38,372 nt of DNA, taken from the NCBI GenBank assembly GCA_945902915.1, contig CAMDNJ010000013.1, forward strand, positions 1-38,372, written 5' to 3'. Below the pieces are notes generated by a model. That model was not told where the DNA came from. It saw nothing but the letters and a program-made list of their open reading frames with translations, and searched no databases. Made by a program: the position numbers and the translations under genes. Shown here one piece after another: positions 20,243-28,417 of the stretch. This DNA is from Crenothrix polyspora (GTDB taxonomy: Bacteria; Pseudomonadota; Gammaproteobacteria; Methylococcales; Methylomonadaceae). Every line of letters begins with the position of its first letter. The stretch's first letter is position 1.

Positions 20243-22410
20243 TTTTCTTTTGTTTATTGCTGATCAGTAAGCTAGCATTTGCCATTGATAACAACGAGCT
20301 CTTAGCTCCAGAGCAAGCATTCATCATTTCCGCTAAAGCCGTCAGTGCTGATCAGCTAGAAATTTCTTGGGATATTGCCGATGGTTATTATCTGTACCGC
20401 GACAAGCTGAAATTCATCTCTAAAACAGACGAAATCCAATCAGTGACGCCAGCCTTTCCTGAGGGCAAAACTAAGCATGATGAATATTTCGGTGATATGG
20501 TTGTTTACTACAATAAGCTGACCATTCCCGTATCGTTAATCTCAAATGGCGGAGCGTCCATAAAACTGTTGGTGCAATATCAAGGCTGCGCTGATAAAGG
20601 CATTTGCTATCCGCCGCAGAAAAAAACGTTTGATTTAGCTCTGCCGAAGGCAACTATTAGCTCTAGTAATCAAATTGATGCATTGTTTAAACCCAAAGCG
20701 CCAGTAGACGGCTTATTGCCCGCAGAACAGGCTTTTCGGTTTTTTGCAGCCCTTAACGAGTCAGGTGCAATAAAGGTTTCTTGGGAAATAGCTCCAGGTT
20801 ATTATTTATATCGTGAAAAAATTCAGCTGGAATTAAGTAGTTCAGAAGGCAGTCGCTTAGGCGATTATGCCATCCCTAGAGGCGCGCCTAAACACGATGA
20901 AGCCTTTGGTCAAGTTGAAATATTCCACGAGCAACTGAGCTTTGAACTGCCGGTAATTCGCACTCAGCCCACAGCGCAAAGCCTTACCTTATTAGCCAAT
21001 TTTCAAGGTTGTGCGGATCGTGGCGTTTGTTATCCGCCGATGAGCCAAAAAATCGACTTGGCACTACCTGCAAGCGCCATTACCGATGACGTAGTTGCAC
21101 CTAAGCTTTCCGAACAAGACCAAATCGTGACAGCGCTCAAACAAGACAGCTTAACCATGACCTTGCTAAGCTTTTTTGGCTTCGGGTTACTGTTATCGTT
21201 GACGCCCTGTATTTTCCCCATGATTCCGATTCTATCCGGCATTATCGTAGGACACGGCAATCATATTACCACCACTCGCGCCTTCTTACTGTCGCTTAGC
21301 TATGTCATGGCTTCCGCTTTGACTTACACAGTATTTGGCGTACTTGCGGCTTTATTTGGCGGCAACTTGCAGGCCACGTTTCAGCAACCTTGGATAATCG
21401 GCTTGTTCAGCAGCATTTTTGTCTTACTGTCCTTATCCATGTTTGGCTTTTACGAGTTAGAGATCCCTAACTGGCTGAAAACTAAATTGCATAATTCCAG
21501 CATAAGACATCGTGATGGTTCACTCTGGGGTGCTGCGATTATGGGCGCTTTGTCATCGTTGATTGTAGGCCCGTGTGTCGCCGCACCCTTGGCAGGTGCG
21601 CTGATTTATATAGGCCAAACTGGTGATGCATTATTGGGTGGTAGCGCCTTATTTGCGATGGGCTTGGGTATGGGTGTGCCCTTATTACTATTAGGCGCTT
21701 CTGCTGGCAAATTATTGCCCAAAGCCGGAACCTGGCTGTACGCCACTAAAGCCGTATTCGGCGTTATTATGCTAGCTATGGCTGTGTGGATGTTAAGTCG
21801 CATCTTGCCAGCCGCCATTATCATCCTACTCTGGGCCATGTTACTGATACTGCCAGCCATCTACCTCAAGGCCATCGACCCTTTACCTGAACAGTGCTCA
21901 GGTTGGCACAAATTATGGAAAGGCATCGGTTTAATGATGCTCGCCTACGGCCTACTATTATTAATTGGTTTCAGCATGGGCAATAACAACCCCTTAAAAC
22001 CACTACAAGGCTTAGGCGTCAATAATGCGCAGGCAGCCGAACCAGGTCTGGTTTTTAAACGTGTCGCTTCGTTAGCGGCACTGGAAACCGAAATCTTGCA
22101 AGCCAGCGCTAAGCATCAAGCCATCATGCTGGATTTTTATGCGGACTGGTGTATCTCTTGCAAAGAAATGGCCGCCTACACCTTTACTGACCCTAAAGTG
22201 AAACAAGCCTTAGCCGGTGTCGTATTACTGCAGGCAGATGTCACCAACAATAATGCCGATGACCAAACCTTGTTAACAAAATTTAATCTCATTGGCCCAC
22301 CCGCTATTTTATTTTTTGGCACAGATGGCAAAGAAATTACTGCGCAGCGAGTAATAGGCTATCAAGAGACAGAAAGTTTTATCAAAACCTTGCAACGAGT
22401 TAAATTATGA
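20224..22410 (+). CDS. dsbD: Thiol:disulfide interchange protein DsbD with duplicated N-terminal domain
   Basis: DsbD carries electrons from cytoplasmic thioredoxin across the inner membrane to periplasmic DsbC, DsbG or CcmG-type proteins. The order is: signal peptide (1-20, ending KLAFA), two tandem DsbD-alpha domains (about 27-145 and 160-280), an eight-helix transmembrane domain with the redox Cys in LSLTPCIFPM and GPCVAAPLAGAL, and a C-terminal thioredoxin-like domain with WCISC near residue 640. Each alpha domain has YYLYR, KHDE.FG and GCAD.G.CYPP, with the redox Cys pair. The 728-residue length exceeds the ~565 of E. coli because of the duplication. It overlaps cutA upstream and a TlpA-like thioredoxin downstream (ATGA). 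Confidence 0.95.
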   Translation: MPFTHLIFFCLLLISKLAFAIDNNELLAPEQAFIISAKAVSADQLEISWDIADGYYLYRDKLKFISKTDEIQSVTPAFPEGKTKHDEYFGDMVVYYNKLTIPVSLISNGGASIKLLVQYQGCADKGICYPPQKKTFDLALPKATISSSNQIDALFKPKAPVDGLLPAEQAFRFFAALNESGAIKVSWEIAPGYYLYREKIQLELSSSEGSRLGDYAIPRGAPKHDEAFGQVEIFHEQLSFELPVIRTQPTAQSLTLLANFQGCADRGVCYPPMSQKIDLALPASAITDDVVAPKLSEQDQIVTALKQDSLTMTLLSFFGFGLLLSLTPCIFPMIPILSGIIVGHGNHITTTRAFLLSLSYVMASALTYTVFGVLAALFGGNLQATFQQPWIIGLFSSIFVLLSLSMFGFYELEIPNWLKTKLHNSSIRHRDGSLWGAAIMGALSSLIVGPCVAAPLAGALIYIGQTGDALLGGSALFAMGLGMGVPLLLLGASAGKLLPKAGTWLYATKAVFGVIMLAMAVWMLSRILPAAIIILLWAMLLILPAIYLKAIDPLPEQCSGWHKLWKGIGLMMLAYGLLLLIGFSMGNNNPLKPLQGLGVNNAQAAEPGLVFKRVASLAALETEILQASAKHQAIMLDFYADWCISCKEMAAYTFTDPKVKQALAGVVLLQADVTNNNADDQTLLTKFNLIGPPAILFFGTDGKEITAQRVIGYQETESFIKTLQRVKL

Positions 22411-22925
22411 AAACAACCGGACTCATCTTGATTGCCGTCGCAGTTTTGGCTTTGGGCGGGGGCATTATTGCTAGAGGTTTATTGTCATCGACAGATCAAG
22501 TTAGCACTACGTCCTTACCCGACTTTACCTTACCCGATGTCTCTGGTCAGCCACATGCTATTTCAGAATGGCAAGGCAAACTAAGAGTGATTAACTTTTG
22601 GGCGACTTGGTGCGGGCCTTGCCTCAAAGAAATTCCAGAATTTATCGAACTGCAAAACCACTATGCCGATAAAGGTCTGCAATTTATCGGCATTGCCGTA
22701 GATAGCCCAGAAGCCGTAGCAACCTATCTAAGTTCCATCAACATCAACTACCCTATGTTGGTTGGTGACATGCCCGCTATCAGCATCGCTCATGAACTGG
22801 GCAATCACATCGATGCCGTGCCTTTTACCGTCATTGTTAATCAACAAGGACAAATCATCCATCAACATGCCGGTGAGTTTTCTAAAGAGAAAATACTGGA
22901 AGTCATTACGCCGTTGCTTAATTAA
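22407..22925 (+). CDS. TlpA/ResA-family periplasmic thioredoxin
   Basis: This 172-residue protein has an N-terminal membrane anchor or uncleaved signal (about 4-25) and a periplasmic thioredoxin fold. The motif INFWATWCGPCLKEIPEF holds the redox pair C-G-P-C, and the downstream cis-Pro region reads AVPFTVIVNQQG. The TlpA/ResA family reduces specific periplasmic disulfides, for example in cytochrome c or copper-centre assembly. The start overlaps the dsbD stop as ATGA, so it is translationally coupled and probably receives electrons from the DsbD thioredoxin domain; that partnership is inferred from the gene order. Confidence 0.88.
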   Translation: MKTTGLILIAVAVLALGGGIIARGLLSSTDQVSTTSLPDFTLPDVSGQPHAISEWQGKLRVINFWATWCGPCLKEIPEFIELQNHYADKGLQFIGIAVDSPEAVATYLSSININYPMLVGDMPAISIAHELGNHIDAVPFTVIVNQQGQIIHQHAGEFSKEKILEVITPLLN

Positions 22926-22950
22926 GCATCGGTACACTTTCTGCAAGACT

Positions 22951-23013
22951 CCGTAGCCTCGATGAAACGCAGTGGAATCGAGGGGGTTCGGAGTGCTGTA
23001 AAACCTCGATTCC
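22951..23013. repeat. Palindromic repeat after the dsbD operon
   Basis: CCTCGAT (22957-22963) and ATCGAGG (22977-22983) form one hairpin, and GGAATCGAGG (22974-22983) pairs perfectly with CCTCGATTCC (23004-23013) to form an alternative one. The outer CTCCG/CGGAG pair (around 22950 and 22989) extends it. It resembles dispersed intergenic palindromes and may also end the cutA-dsbD-tlpA transcript. Confidence 0.6.
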
Positions 23014-23136
23014 GCCTTGCTAAATCTAGGCATTTGCTGAGTCGTTTAGGAAGTCACCGTTAACTTTTCAATGATAATTAGTTAGATGTTAGGACAGCAA
23101 ACAGTCGTACAGGCAATACCTAAAAATAGCAGGGCA

Positions 23137-23171
23137 TAAAAAATCCCCACGAAAAAATTTAAGTAGGGATT
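23137..23171 (-). terminator. Intrinsic terminator of the PEP-CTERM gene
   Basis: Read on the minus strand, AATCCCTAC pairs with GTGGGGATT (23142-23150 on the plus strand), followed by a T-rich run (TTTTTTAT), a few bases after the stop of the PEP-CTERM gene. Confidence 0.75.
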
Positions 23172-23175
23172 AGCT

Positions 23176-23790
23176 TCAAAGTTTCGTTTGTGGCGGATTG
23201 TTTGACGGCCAATCTACTTTACGTGTTTTTTTTCTGAGCAAAACACCAAAACCTAAAAGTCCTAATGTTAGTAACGCAATAGAAGTAGGCTCTGGAATTG
23301 TAGGTGGCGGATCTATTATTGTCGCATAAAGCTCTTCTTGAACTGTCCCTCCACGTGAAGATAATGTGTTCGCTTTCTCAAACGTGACTAAGTAGTAACC
23401 ATAGGTGAGTGACGCCGGTGCTTTAAAAGTAATATAATCAACTGTGCCATTGCCTGGGGATACCCATGAGTAAGCAAGAGAGTTTTTCTTTTGGACGCCA
23501 TTGAATGTAAAAGTAAAGTCAAGTTCTCCTGTGATTGGCGTGTTTTGTGCATAATATTCATTAACGCCCACTTGGAAACTTAAGGTTGCTACATCCTGCG
23601 GGGCATTAGATCCCCCGGTATCGCCCGAATGTCCAGTTATAAATAATTTATCCAATTGTGAGTTAATCTGATCGCCTATGCTTCCGACATATTCACTAGA
23701 CATACTCCATGCTAAAGGATGGGCATTTACCGTAGCACAGCCAAGCGACAGCACTAAAGAAATAGCTAAAGTAACATAAGTTTTTTTCAT
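23176..23790 (-). CDS. PEP-CTERM sorting-domain protein
   Basis: This 204-residue exported protein has a Sec signal peptide (about 1-23, cleavage likely after VNA) and a soluble middle of about 140 residues rich in beta-strand and Gly/Ser/Thr, with no Cys. It carries a C-terminal exosortase sorting signal: PEP at 166-168, a membrane helix (about 171-185, IALLTLGLLGFGVLL) and an Arg/Lys cluster RKKTRK. Exosortases cleave near PEP and move the protein to the cell surface, so it is the likely client of the exosortase at 9688-10575. Oddly, 13 more residues (VDWPSNNPPQTKL) follow the basic cluster, where such proteins normally stop within a few residues. The middle domain is not recognised. AGGA lies before the ATG. 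Confidence 0.88.
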   Translation of the reverse strand: MKKTYVTLAISLVLSLGCATVNAHPLAWSMSSEYVGSIGDQINSQLDKLFITGHSGDTGGSNAPQDVATLSFQVGVNEYYAQNTPITGELDFTFTFNGVQKKNSLAYSWVSPGNGTVDYITFKAPASLTYGYYLVTFEKANTLSSRGGTVQEELYATIIDPPPTIPEPTSIALLTLGLLGFGVLLRKKTRKVDWPSNNPPQTKL

Positions 23791-24173
23791 AAATAAAATC
23801 CTAAATACAAGGTTAAAAATAATAATCGAATGGGTGAATGATTTAACGTAAGTGATTATTTTACATGCTGTAAATTCCTTTATAGCCCATATAGTTGGCT
23901 TTAGCGAAAAGTTTGTGTTTGACGAAATTTCGTTGTATATGACATTGATTTAAATTAATTTTCTGTTTTCTCTTGAAAATTAAACTTTGCTAAAACGCGT
24001 AACCTTTAGAGCATCGCTAGCGTCTTACGTCGCATGATTGAGATTTTATAGTCAAAAATCATTAAATGTTAAAGACGGGGTTGCAAACCCTCACCCCGCT
24101 GAGATGTATAAACACAGTAGGAACAGGTCGCGACCTGTTCCTACATGCACACGATTTATTTCAATTTCTTAGG
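23791..24173. repeat. Intergenic region with a perfect 28-bp palindrome
   Basis: No gene is seen in this gap of about 380 bases. At 24117-24144 GTAGGAACAGGTCG is followed directly by its exact reverse complement. Just upstream, CGGGG (about 24075) and CCCCG (about 24094) form another stem. The palindrome sits between the stop of the minus-strand hypothetical gene (24174) and the promoter side of the PEP-CTERM gene, and may act as a terminator for the former; it has the look of a dispersed repeat. Confidence 0.7.
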
Positions 24174-24863
24174 CTATCCAGCTACCGAAACACTAACTAC
24201 ATCACTCCACTGCCCCACCTGTTCATCATGCAAGCGATAAATAGCCTTATATTTCCAGATAGCACTAGCCCCCAATGCCGGTAAGGGTGAGTTGTCGGTG
24301 GTGTTAGGTGCGCTGTTGATATTGAGTAAGACAAAATTATTACCATCGCCTCTATCTACCCAGATTTCTAGGGCGCTGGCTTGGCCTTTGGTCCAGATGA
24401 TAATCGGATGGCTCGCTTGATTTTGTACTGTTAATATAGGCTTCCAAGTGCTGGAATCTATGACTTGAGTGCTGCCGATTAGCCATAAATCTTGACCTAT
24501 GGCGGGGGTATAGTTTTTATGGGTTTTAATATGTGCAACTAGGGCGGTAAGTCTTGGAATAATACCGGGGTTAACAGCCGATGGAACGGGATTAAGCCGT
24601 TCTAATAAGATCGGCCAATCTGCAGAGCCGCTACCGCCATCACGTAGTGCATTTTTATAGGCCGTCCAATGTTGGCCGTAAGCCAGTACATCCGCTTGTG
24701 TATGCAGCGTATAGCGAAAGGCATCGGCATCAGCCTTGAGCGTTGCAACATCAACAGCGCTGACGTCCAGTAATGCCGCATAGCGAGGCATTGCTGCGGC
24801 AAAATGATCGAACATGTCGGCTTTGCCGTTGTCGGTCGTGGGCATAAAATAATTTATAGTCAT
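24174..24863 (-). CDS. Conserved hypothetical protein with helical N-terminus and FN3-like C-terminus
   Basis: I recognise no named family. The 229 residues have no signal peptide or membrane segment. The first ~115 residues look helical and Ala-rich (FDHFAAAMPRYAALLDVSAVDVATLKADADAF) and resemble the helical front of a recurrent group of uncharacterised bacterial proteins. The last ~100 residues look like a beta-sandwich of fibronectin type III style: LTVQNQASHPIIIWTKGQ, LEIWVDRGDGNNF, then WKYKAIYRLHDEQVGQWSDVVSVSV, which has the typical YR...G.WS edge pattern. The ATG has a strong ribosome site, AAGGAG nine bases upstream. No Cys is present. Upstream lies an unusual 21-bp repeat array. Real gene: very likely; function unknown. 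Confidence 0.8.
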   Translation of the reverse strand: MTINYFMPTTDNGKADMFDHFAAAMPRYAALLDVSAVDVATLKADADAFRYTLHTQADVLAYGQHWTAYKNALRDGGSGSADWPILLERLNPVPSAVNPGIIPRLTALVAHIKTHKNYTPAIGQDLWLIGSTQVIDSSTWKPILTVQNQASHPIIIWTKGQASALEIWVDRGDGNNFVLLNINSAPNTTDNSPLPALGASAIWKYKAIYRLHDEQVGQWSDVVSVSVAG

Positions 24864-25539
24864 AATGCTTAAGCTCCTTACGGTTGATTTACAAAGGTGG
24901 TATTACAGTGTCCAGTGGGTGTAGCGGTAATGCTTCACAGTCGTCTAGCTACGATGGCTAGTCGACTTTGCGTGACAAAATGTTATCTGGCTGTCATTGC
25001 TAGTGGTCTAGCTGCGTTTAAATGTGCTCTGGCAATGCCTAAATGTAGTCTAGCAGTGCCTAAATGATGCCTAGCCGGCATAGATTGTTTTTTATTTGTG
25101 TTTAAATGATAACTAGCAATGCCAGCTAGGGCTCGCAATAGCGCAGCCAGATAACTGGCAAGCATTCATAAAAAATTAATTATGAGGCCCTTACATCCCG
25201 ATAGAGTGGCCAGAGGCCGAGAAAATAGTAAAGTCATAGGGCAAAAATAATGCCCGAGCTTTTAGCTAGGAAAATATGGGTTGTGCATAAGCATAATCAT
25301 AAAGGCGAGAAACAGCAAGATAAAGTGTAATTAATATCTACTTCTAGGATAAGTCGCAATCAGCCCCTAGCTACACTCGACTCGCGCAAACCATGCCTAG
25401 AGTCAAAATGATGAAAAAAGCTAACTAACAGCCGACAATCTGTCGCTATCATTTGTTAAAAACAGAATGTCTGGACAAAATATTACAAAACGGTAAAATT
25501 ACGCGCTGTTATCATCCATAAGCTGAGTTAAATACCTAA
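24864..25539. other. Gene-poor region between the hypothetical gene and aroQ
   Basis: This stretch of 676 bases holds the 21-bp repeat array (24944-25165, listed separately). After that comes a small hairpin GGGCA/TGCCC (25239-25255), with no convincing gene up to aroQ. A 60-codon minus-strand frame (25165 to 24983) is encoded wholly by the repeats and has no good ribosome site. Confidence 0.5.
24944..25165. repeat. Degenerate 21-bp tandem repeat array
   Basis: Units start in strict 21-base register: TCTAGC at 24944, TCTGGC at 24986, TCTAGC at 25007, TCTGGC at 25028, TCTAGC at 25049, CCTAGC at 25070, ACTAGC at 25112 and ACTGGC at 25154. The best-preserved units (25028 and 25049) follow TCTRGCARTGCCTAAATG. 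About ten units are recognisable, some strongly decayed. On the minus strand they encode a heptad pattern (A-R-x-H-L-G-x). Confidence 0.75.
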
Positions 25540-25983
25540 ATGGCGACGATTACCGTTTTAAATGGTCCAAACTTAAATCTATTGGGTATCCGAGAGCCTA
25601 GCTTATATGGCAATAAAACCCTCGCTGATATTCGTGACTCGCTAGAAATCAAAGCGACTGCATTAAATCATCAACTAGATTTTTATCAAAACAATGCCGA
25701 ACATGACATTATTGAATTGATACACTTAGCTTACCAAAAACACACGGATTTCATCATTATTAACCCTGCTGCCTTTACTCATACCAGCGTGGCGATCCGT
25801 GATGCTTTATTAGCAACCAAAATTCCCTTTATAGAGGTTCATTTATCAAACGTCCACGCACGCGAACCTTTTAGAAAACACTCTTATTTCTCAGATATTG
25901 CTCAAGGCGTTATCTGTGGCTTAGGAGCAATAGCATATGAACTGGCCTTACAAGCCGCCGACCAGATATTAACCGAGAGATGA
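25540..25983 (+). CDS. aroQ: Type II 3-dehydroquinate dehydratase
   Basis: AroQ converts 3-dehydroquinate to 3-dehydroshikimate in the shikimate pathway as a dodecamer. The 147 residues contain [16 protein letters not shown] with the catalytic Tyr and Arg region, the loop [31 protein letters not shown] with the conserved Asn and His, and [31 protein letters not shown]. Length is standard. It heads the aroQ-accB-accC operon, a conserved gammaproteobacterial arrangement; accB starts six bases after the stop. Confidence 0.97.
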   Translation: MATITVLNGPNLNLLGIREPSLYGNKTLADIRDSLEIKATALNHQLDFYQNNAEHDIIELIHLAYQKHTDFIIINPAAFTHTSVAIRDALLATKIPFIEVHLSNVHAREPFRKHSYFSDIAQGVICGLGAIAYELALQAADQILTER

Positions 25984-25989
25984 TAAGCC

Positions 25990-26433
25990 ATGGATATTAG
26001 AAAAATAAAAAAACTCATCGAAATTATCGAAGAATCCGACATTGCCGAACTAGAAATCAAAGAAGGCGAAGAGTCGATACGCATTAGTCGCTATTCTGCG
26101 GCACCGGCTCAGGTCACTTATGCGCCTGCACCTATTAATACAGCAACTGCTCTAACAGGCGCTACTTCAGCACCCATAGCAGCAGAAGAAAAGATTACCG
26201 GGCATGTGGTCAAGTCTCCTATGGTAGGTACTTTTTATCGATCAGCTTCACCTGGCAGCAAAGTGTTTGTCGAAGTCGGCCAATCGGTAATGTCGGGTGA
26301 TACCTTATGTATTATTGAAGCCATGAAAATTCTTAATCAAATTGAAGCAGATAAATCTGGCGTTATTACTAAAATATTGGTTGATAACGCGGAGCCGGTC
26401 GAATACGGCCAACCCTTATTCATCATTGAATAA
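25990..26433 (+). CDS. accB: Biotin carboxyl carrier protein of acetyl-CoA carboxylase
   Basis: AccB carries biotin between the carboxylase and transferase subunits in malonyl-CoA synthesis. The 147 residues comprise an N-terminal segment ([13 protein letters not shown]), an Ala/Pro-rich linker (about 37-66) and the C-terminal biotinyl domain with EAMKI, in which Lys113 is the biotin site. [15 protein letters not shown] is the characteristic thumb-containing region. ATG follows GATAAGCC. accC begins 14 bases downstream, and the two are almost always cotranscribed. Confidence 0.97.
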   Translation: MDIRKIKKLIEIIEESDIAELEIKEGEESIRISRYSAAPAQVTYAPAPINTATALTGATSAPIAAEEKITGHVVKSPMVGTFYRSASPGSKVFVEVGQSVMSGDTLCIIEAMKILNQIEADKSGVITKILVDNAEPVEYGQPLFIIE

Positions 26434-26447
26434 TCTGCGGGGATCTT

Positions 26448-27791
26448 ATGTTCAATAAAATTGTTATTGCCAATCGCGGCGAAATTGCCTTGCGTATCCT
26501 TCGCGCCTGCAGAGAATTAGGCATTAAAGTCGTTGCCGTGCATTCAGAAGCCGATCGCGATCTTAAGCATGTACGCTTAGCTGATGAATCGGTGTGCATA
26601 GGCCCTGCGGCTTCAGCAGATAGCTATCTGAATATTCCAGCCATTATCAGCGCCGCTGAAGTGACTGATGCAGAAGCCATCCATCCTGGTTATGGTTTCT
26701 TATCCGAAAATGCTGATTTTTCTGAAAAAGTAAAGCAAAGTGGCTTTGTCTTTATTGGCCCGAATGCCGAGACTATCCGCATGATGGGTGACAAGATTTC
26801 TGCTAAAAAAGCCATGCAGGCCGCAGGTATACCTTGCGTCCCTGGCAATAATGATCCTTTGTCAGACGATGATCAAAAGAACTTACGTATGGCTCAAGAA
26901 ATTGGCTATCCGGTCATTATTAAAGCGGCTGGCGGTGGCGGTGGTAGAGGTATGCGCACCGTGCATACTGAATCTGCGCTGATTAACTCCATAGCGATGA
27001 CTAAAGCCGAAGCCGGCAGTGCCTTTGGTAATTCAACCGTGTATATGGAAAAGTTTTTAGAAGATCCAAGGCACATTGAGTTTCAAGTCATGGCTGATGC
27101 TCACGGTAACGCGATTCACTTAGGCGAACGTGATTGCTCTATGCAACGTCGCCATCAAAAAGTAGTGGAAGAAGCGCCAGCTCCGGGCATTACGCCTGAA
27201 CAACGCAAACTCATCGGTGAACGTTGTGCTAAAGCCTGTATTGATATCGGTTACTTAGGCGCAGGTACCTTTGAATTTTTATATGAAAAAGGCGAGTTCT
27301 TTTTCATAGAAATGAATACGCGCGTACAAGTTGAACATCCAGTCACTGAAATGATTACGGGCTTTGATATTGTTAAAGAACAACTGCGTATTGCTGCAGG
27401 TGAACCACTTTCTATTACCCAAGATCAAGTTAAAATCACCGGCCATGCCATTGAATGCCGTTTGAATGCTGAAGACCCCAAGACCTTCATGCCTTGTCCT
27501 GGCACTATTGATCAATTCCATATGCCGGGTGGACCTGGTATCCGTTGTGAAACGCATATCTACAACGGCTATAAAGTACCGCCTTATTATGACTCTATGA
27601 TAGGTAAATTGATTGCTCACGGCGAAGACCGAAAAAGCGCTATTGCCCGTATGAACACGGCTTTAAGTGAAATCATTATCGATGGCATTAAAACCAATAT
27701 CCCGCTACAGCAAGATATTATGAATGACAGCGCTTTCGCACTAGGCCAGCAAAACATTCATTATTTGGAAAAGAAGTTAGGGATTTATTAG
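26448..27791 (+). CDS. accC: Biotin carboxylase subunit of acetyl-CoA carboxylase
   Basis: AccC carboxylates biotin on AccB using ATP and bicarbonate. The 447 residues match the usual 449. Signature parts: [22 protein letters not shown] at the start, [13 protein letters not shown], the ATP-grasp glycine loop [12 protein letters not shown] near 163-174, the catalytic [14 protein letters not shown] and [13 protein letters not shown]. The ribosome site GGGGAT lies eight bases upstream of the ATG. A short palindrome (27808-27833) and a toxin-antitoxin pair separate it from prmA, its usual downstream neighbour. Confidence 0.98.
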   Translation: MFNKIVIANRGEIALRILRACRELGIKVVAVHSEADRDLKHVRLADESVCIGPAASADSYLNIPAIISAAEVTDAEAIHPGYGFLSENADFSEKVKQSGFVFIGPNAETIRMMGDKISAKKAMQAAGIPCVPGNNDPLSDDDQKNLRMAQEIGYPVIIKAAGGGGGRGMRTVHTESALINSIAMTKAEAGSAFGNSTVYMEKFLEDPRHIEFQVMADAHGNAIHLGERDCSMQRRHQKVVEEAPAPGITPEQRKLIGERCAKACIDIGYLGAGTFEFLYEKGEFFFIEMNTRVQVEHPVTEMITGFDIVKEQLRIAAGEPLSITQDQVKITGHAIECRLNAEDPKTFMPCPGTIDQFHMPGGPGIRCETHIYNGYKVPPYYDSMIGKLIAHGEDRKSAIARMNTALSEIIIDGIKTNIPLQQDIMNDSAFALGQQNIHYLEKKLGIY

Positions 27792-27807
27792 TTCTGTAGT
27801 TCTTTAG

Positions 27808-27833
27808 GGTGGATAAGCGACAGCGCATCCACC
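27808..27833. repeat. Short palindrome after accC
   Basis: GGTGGAT and ATCCACC form a seven-bp stem around a 12-base centre. It lies 17 bases after the accC stop and may be a dispersed palindrome acting as terminator; no T-run follows. Confidence 0.5.
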
Positions 27834-27854
27834 TATAACATTCTGGAGTAATTT

Positions 27855-28055
27855 ATGACCTCTATTCTAGATATTGAGCAGGCTGTTCAACAATTATCTG
27901 CTCACGAATTGGCTGAATTTAGCCGATGGTTTACTCAGTTTAATGAAACTGTTTGGGATGCTCAGATTGAAGCTGATGCCGATGCGGGAAAATTAGATAA
28001 GCTGGCGACTGAAGCGCTAGCTGAATATAATAATGGCTCGGCGCGTGAGCTTTGA
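27855..28055 (+). CDS. Antitoxin of a RelE/ParE-type toxin-antitoxin pair
   Basis: This 66-residue acidic protein begins with a helical segment (IEQAVQQLSAHELAEFSRWFTQF) and continues TVWDAQIEADADAGKLDKLATEALAEYNNG, a pattern seen in small antitoxins that accompany RelE/ParE-like toxins in cyanobacteria and proteobacteria. CTGGAGTAATTT before the ATG gives a strong ribosome site. Its stop codon overlaps the toxin start (TTGA), giving tight coupling. No DNA-binding fold can be assigned by eye. The pair is inserted between accC and prmA. Confidence 0.82.
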   Translation: MTSILDIEQAVQQLSAHELAEFSRWFTQFNETVWDAQIEADADAGKLDKLATEALAEYNNGSAREL

Positions 28056-28312
28056 AGCACTTTACCTCTTCAAAGTTCTGGCAACATTTCGATGCGTTGC
28101 CTGCTAATATTCAACAACAAGCACGCAATAGCTATGAACTGCTCAAACAAAATTCGCAACATCCTTCGTTGCAATTTAAATCCATTAAAAATGGAGCATT
28201 TCGTAGCGTACGCGTGAGCTTAGGGTATCGCGCCCTTGGTGTTCCAGTTGATTTAGGTGTGCAATGGTTTTGGATTGGCAGTCATGCCGACTATGATAAA
28301 TTGCTTGGTTAA
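28052..28312 (+). CDS. RelE/ParE superfamily toxin
   Basis: This 86-residue basic protein has the compact RelE/ParE layout: an N-terminal helical hairpin (SSKFWQHFDALPANIQQQARNSYELL), then strands FKSIKNGAFRSVRVSLGYRALGV and VQWFWIGSHADYDKLLG. The SVRVSLGYRAL and IGSHADYD segments are typical of this subgroup. The start is TTG at 28052, within the TTGA that also holds the antitoxin stop; no in-frame ATG exists near the N-terminus, and weak initiation would keep the toxin below the antitoxin. Whether it cuts mRNA or targets gyrase cannot be judged. Confidence 0.85.
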   Translation: MKHFTSSKFWQHFDALPANIQQQARNSYELLKQNSQHPSLQFKSIKNGAFRSVRVSLGYRALGVPVDLGVQWFWIGSHADYDKLLG

Positions 28313-28417
28313 CGCCTCGACAGTACAGCGTTGTTCTACTTACATTTTAAAAACCGTAAGCTCTGCGACTTACTATCTCTAACCTCATCTACTATCCATC
28401 CTAAACCACATATCATC

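Noticed and set aside
24983-25165. 60-codon minus-strand frame with heptad pattern as a protein gene
   Set aside because: The pattern follows from the 21-bp DNA repeat; there is no ribosome site and the units are decayed. Kept as a repeat, with coding left open.
28331-28417. 29-codon N-terminal extension of prmA
   Set aside because: PrmA proteins begin at the M-x-W segment found at 28418; the extension has no homology.
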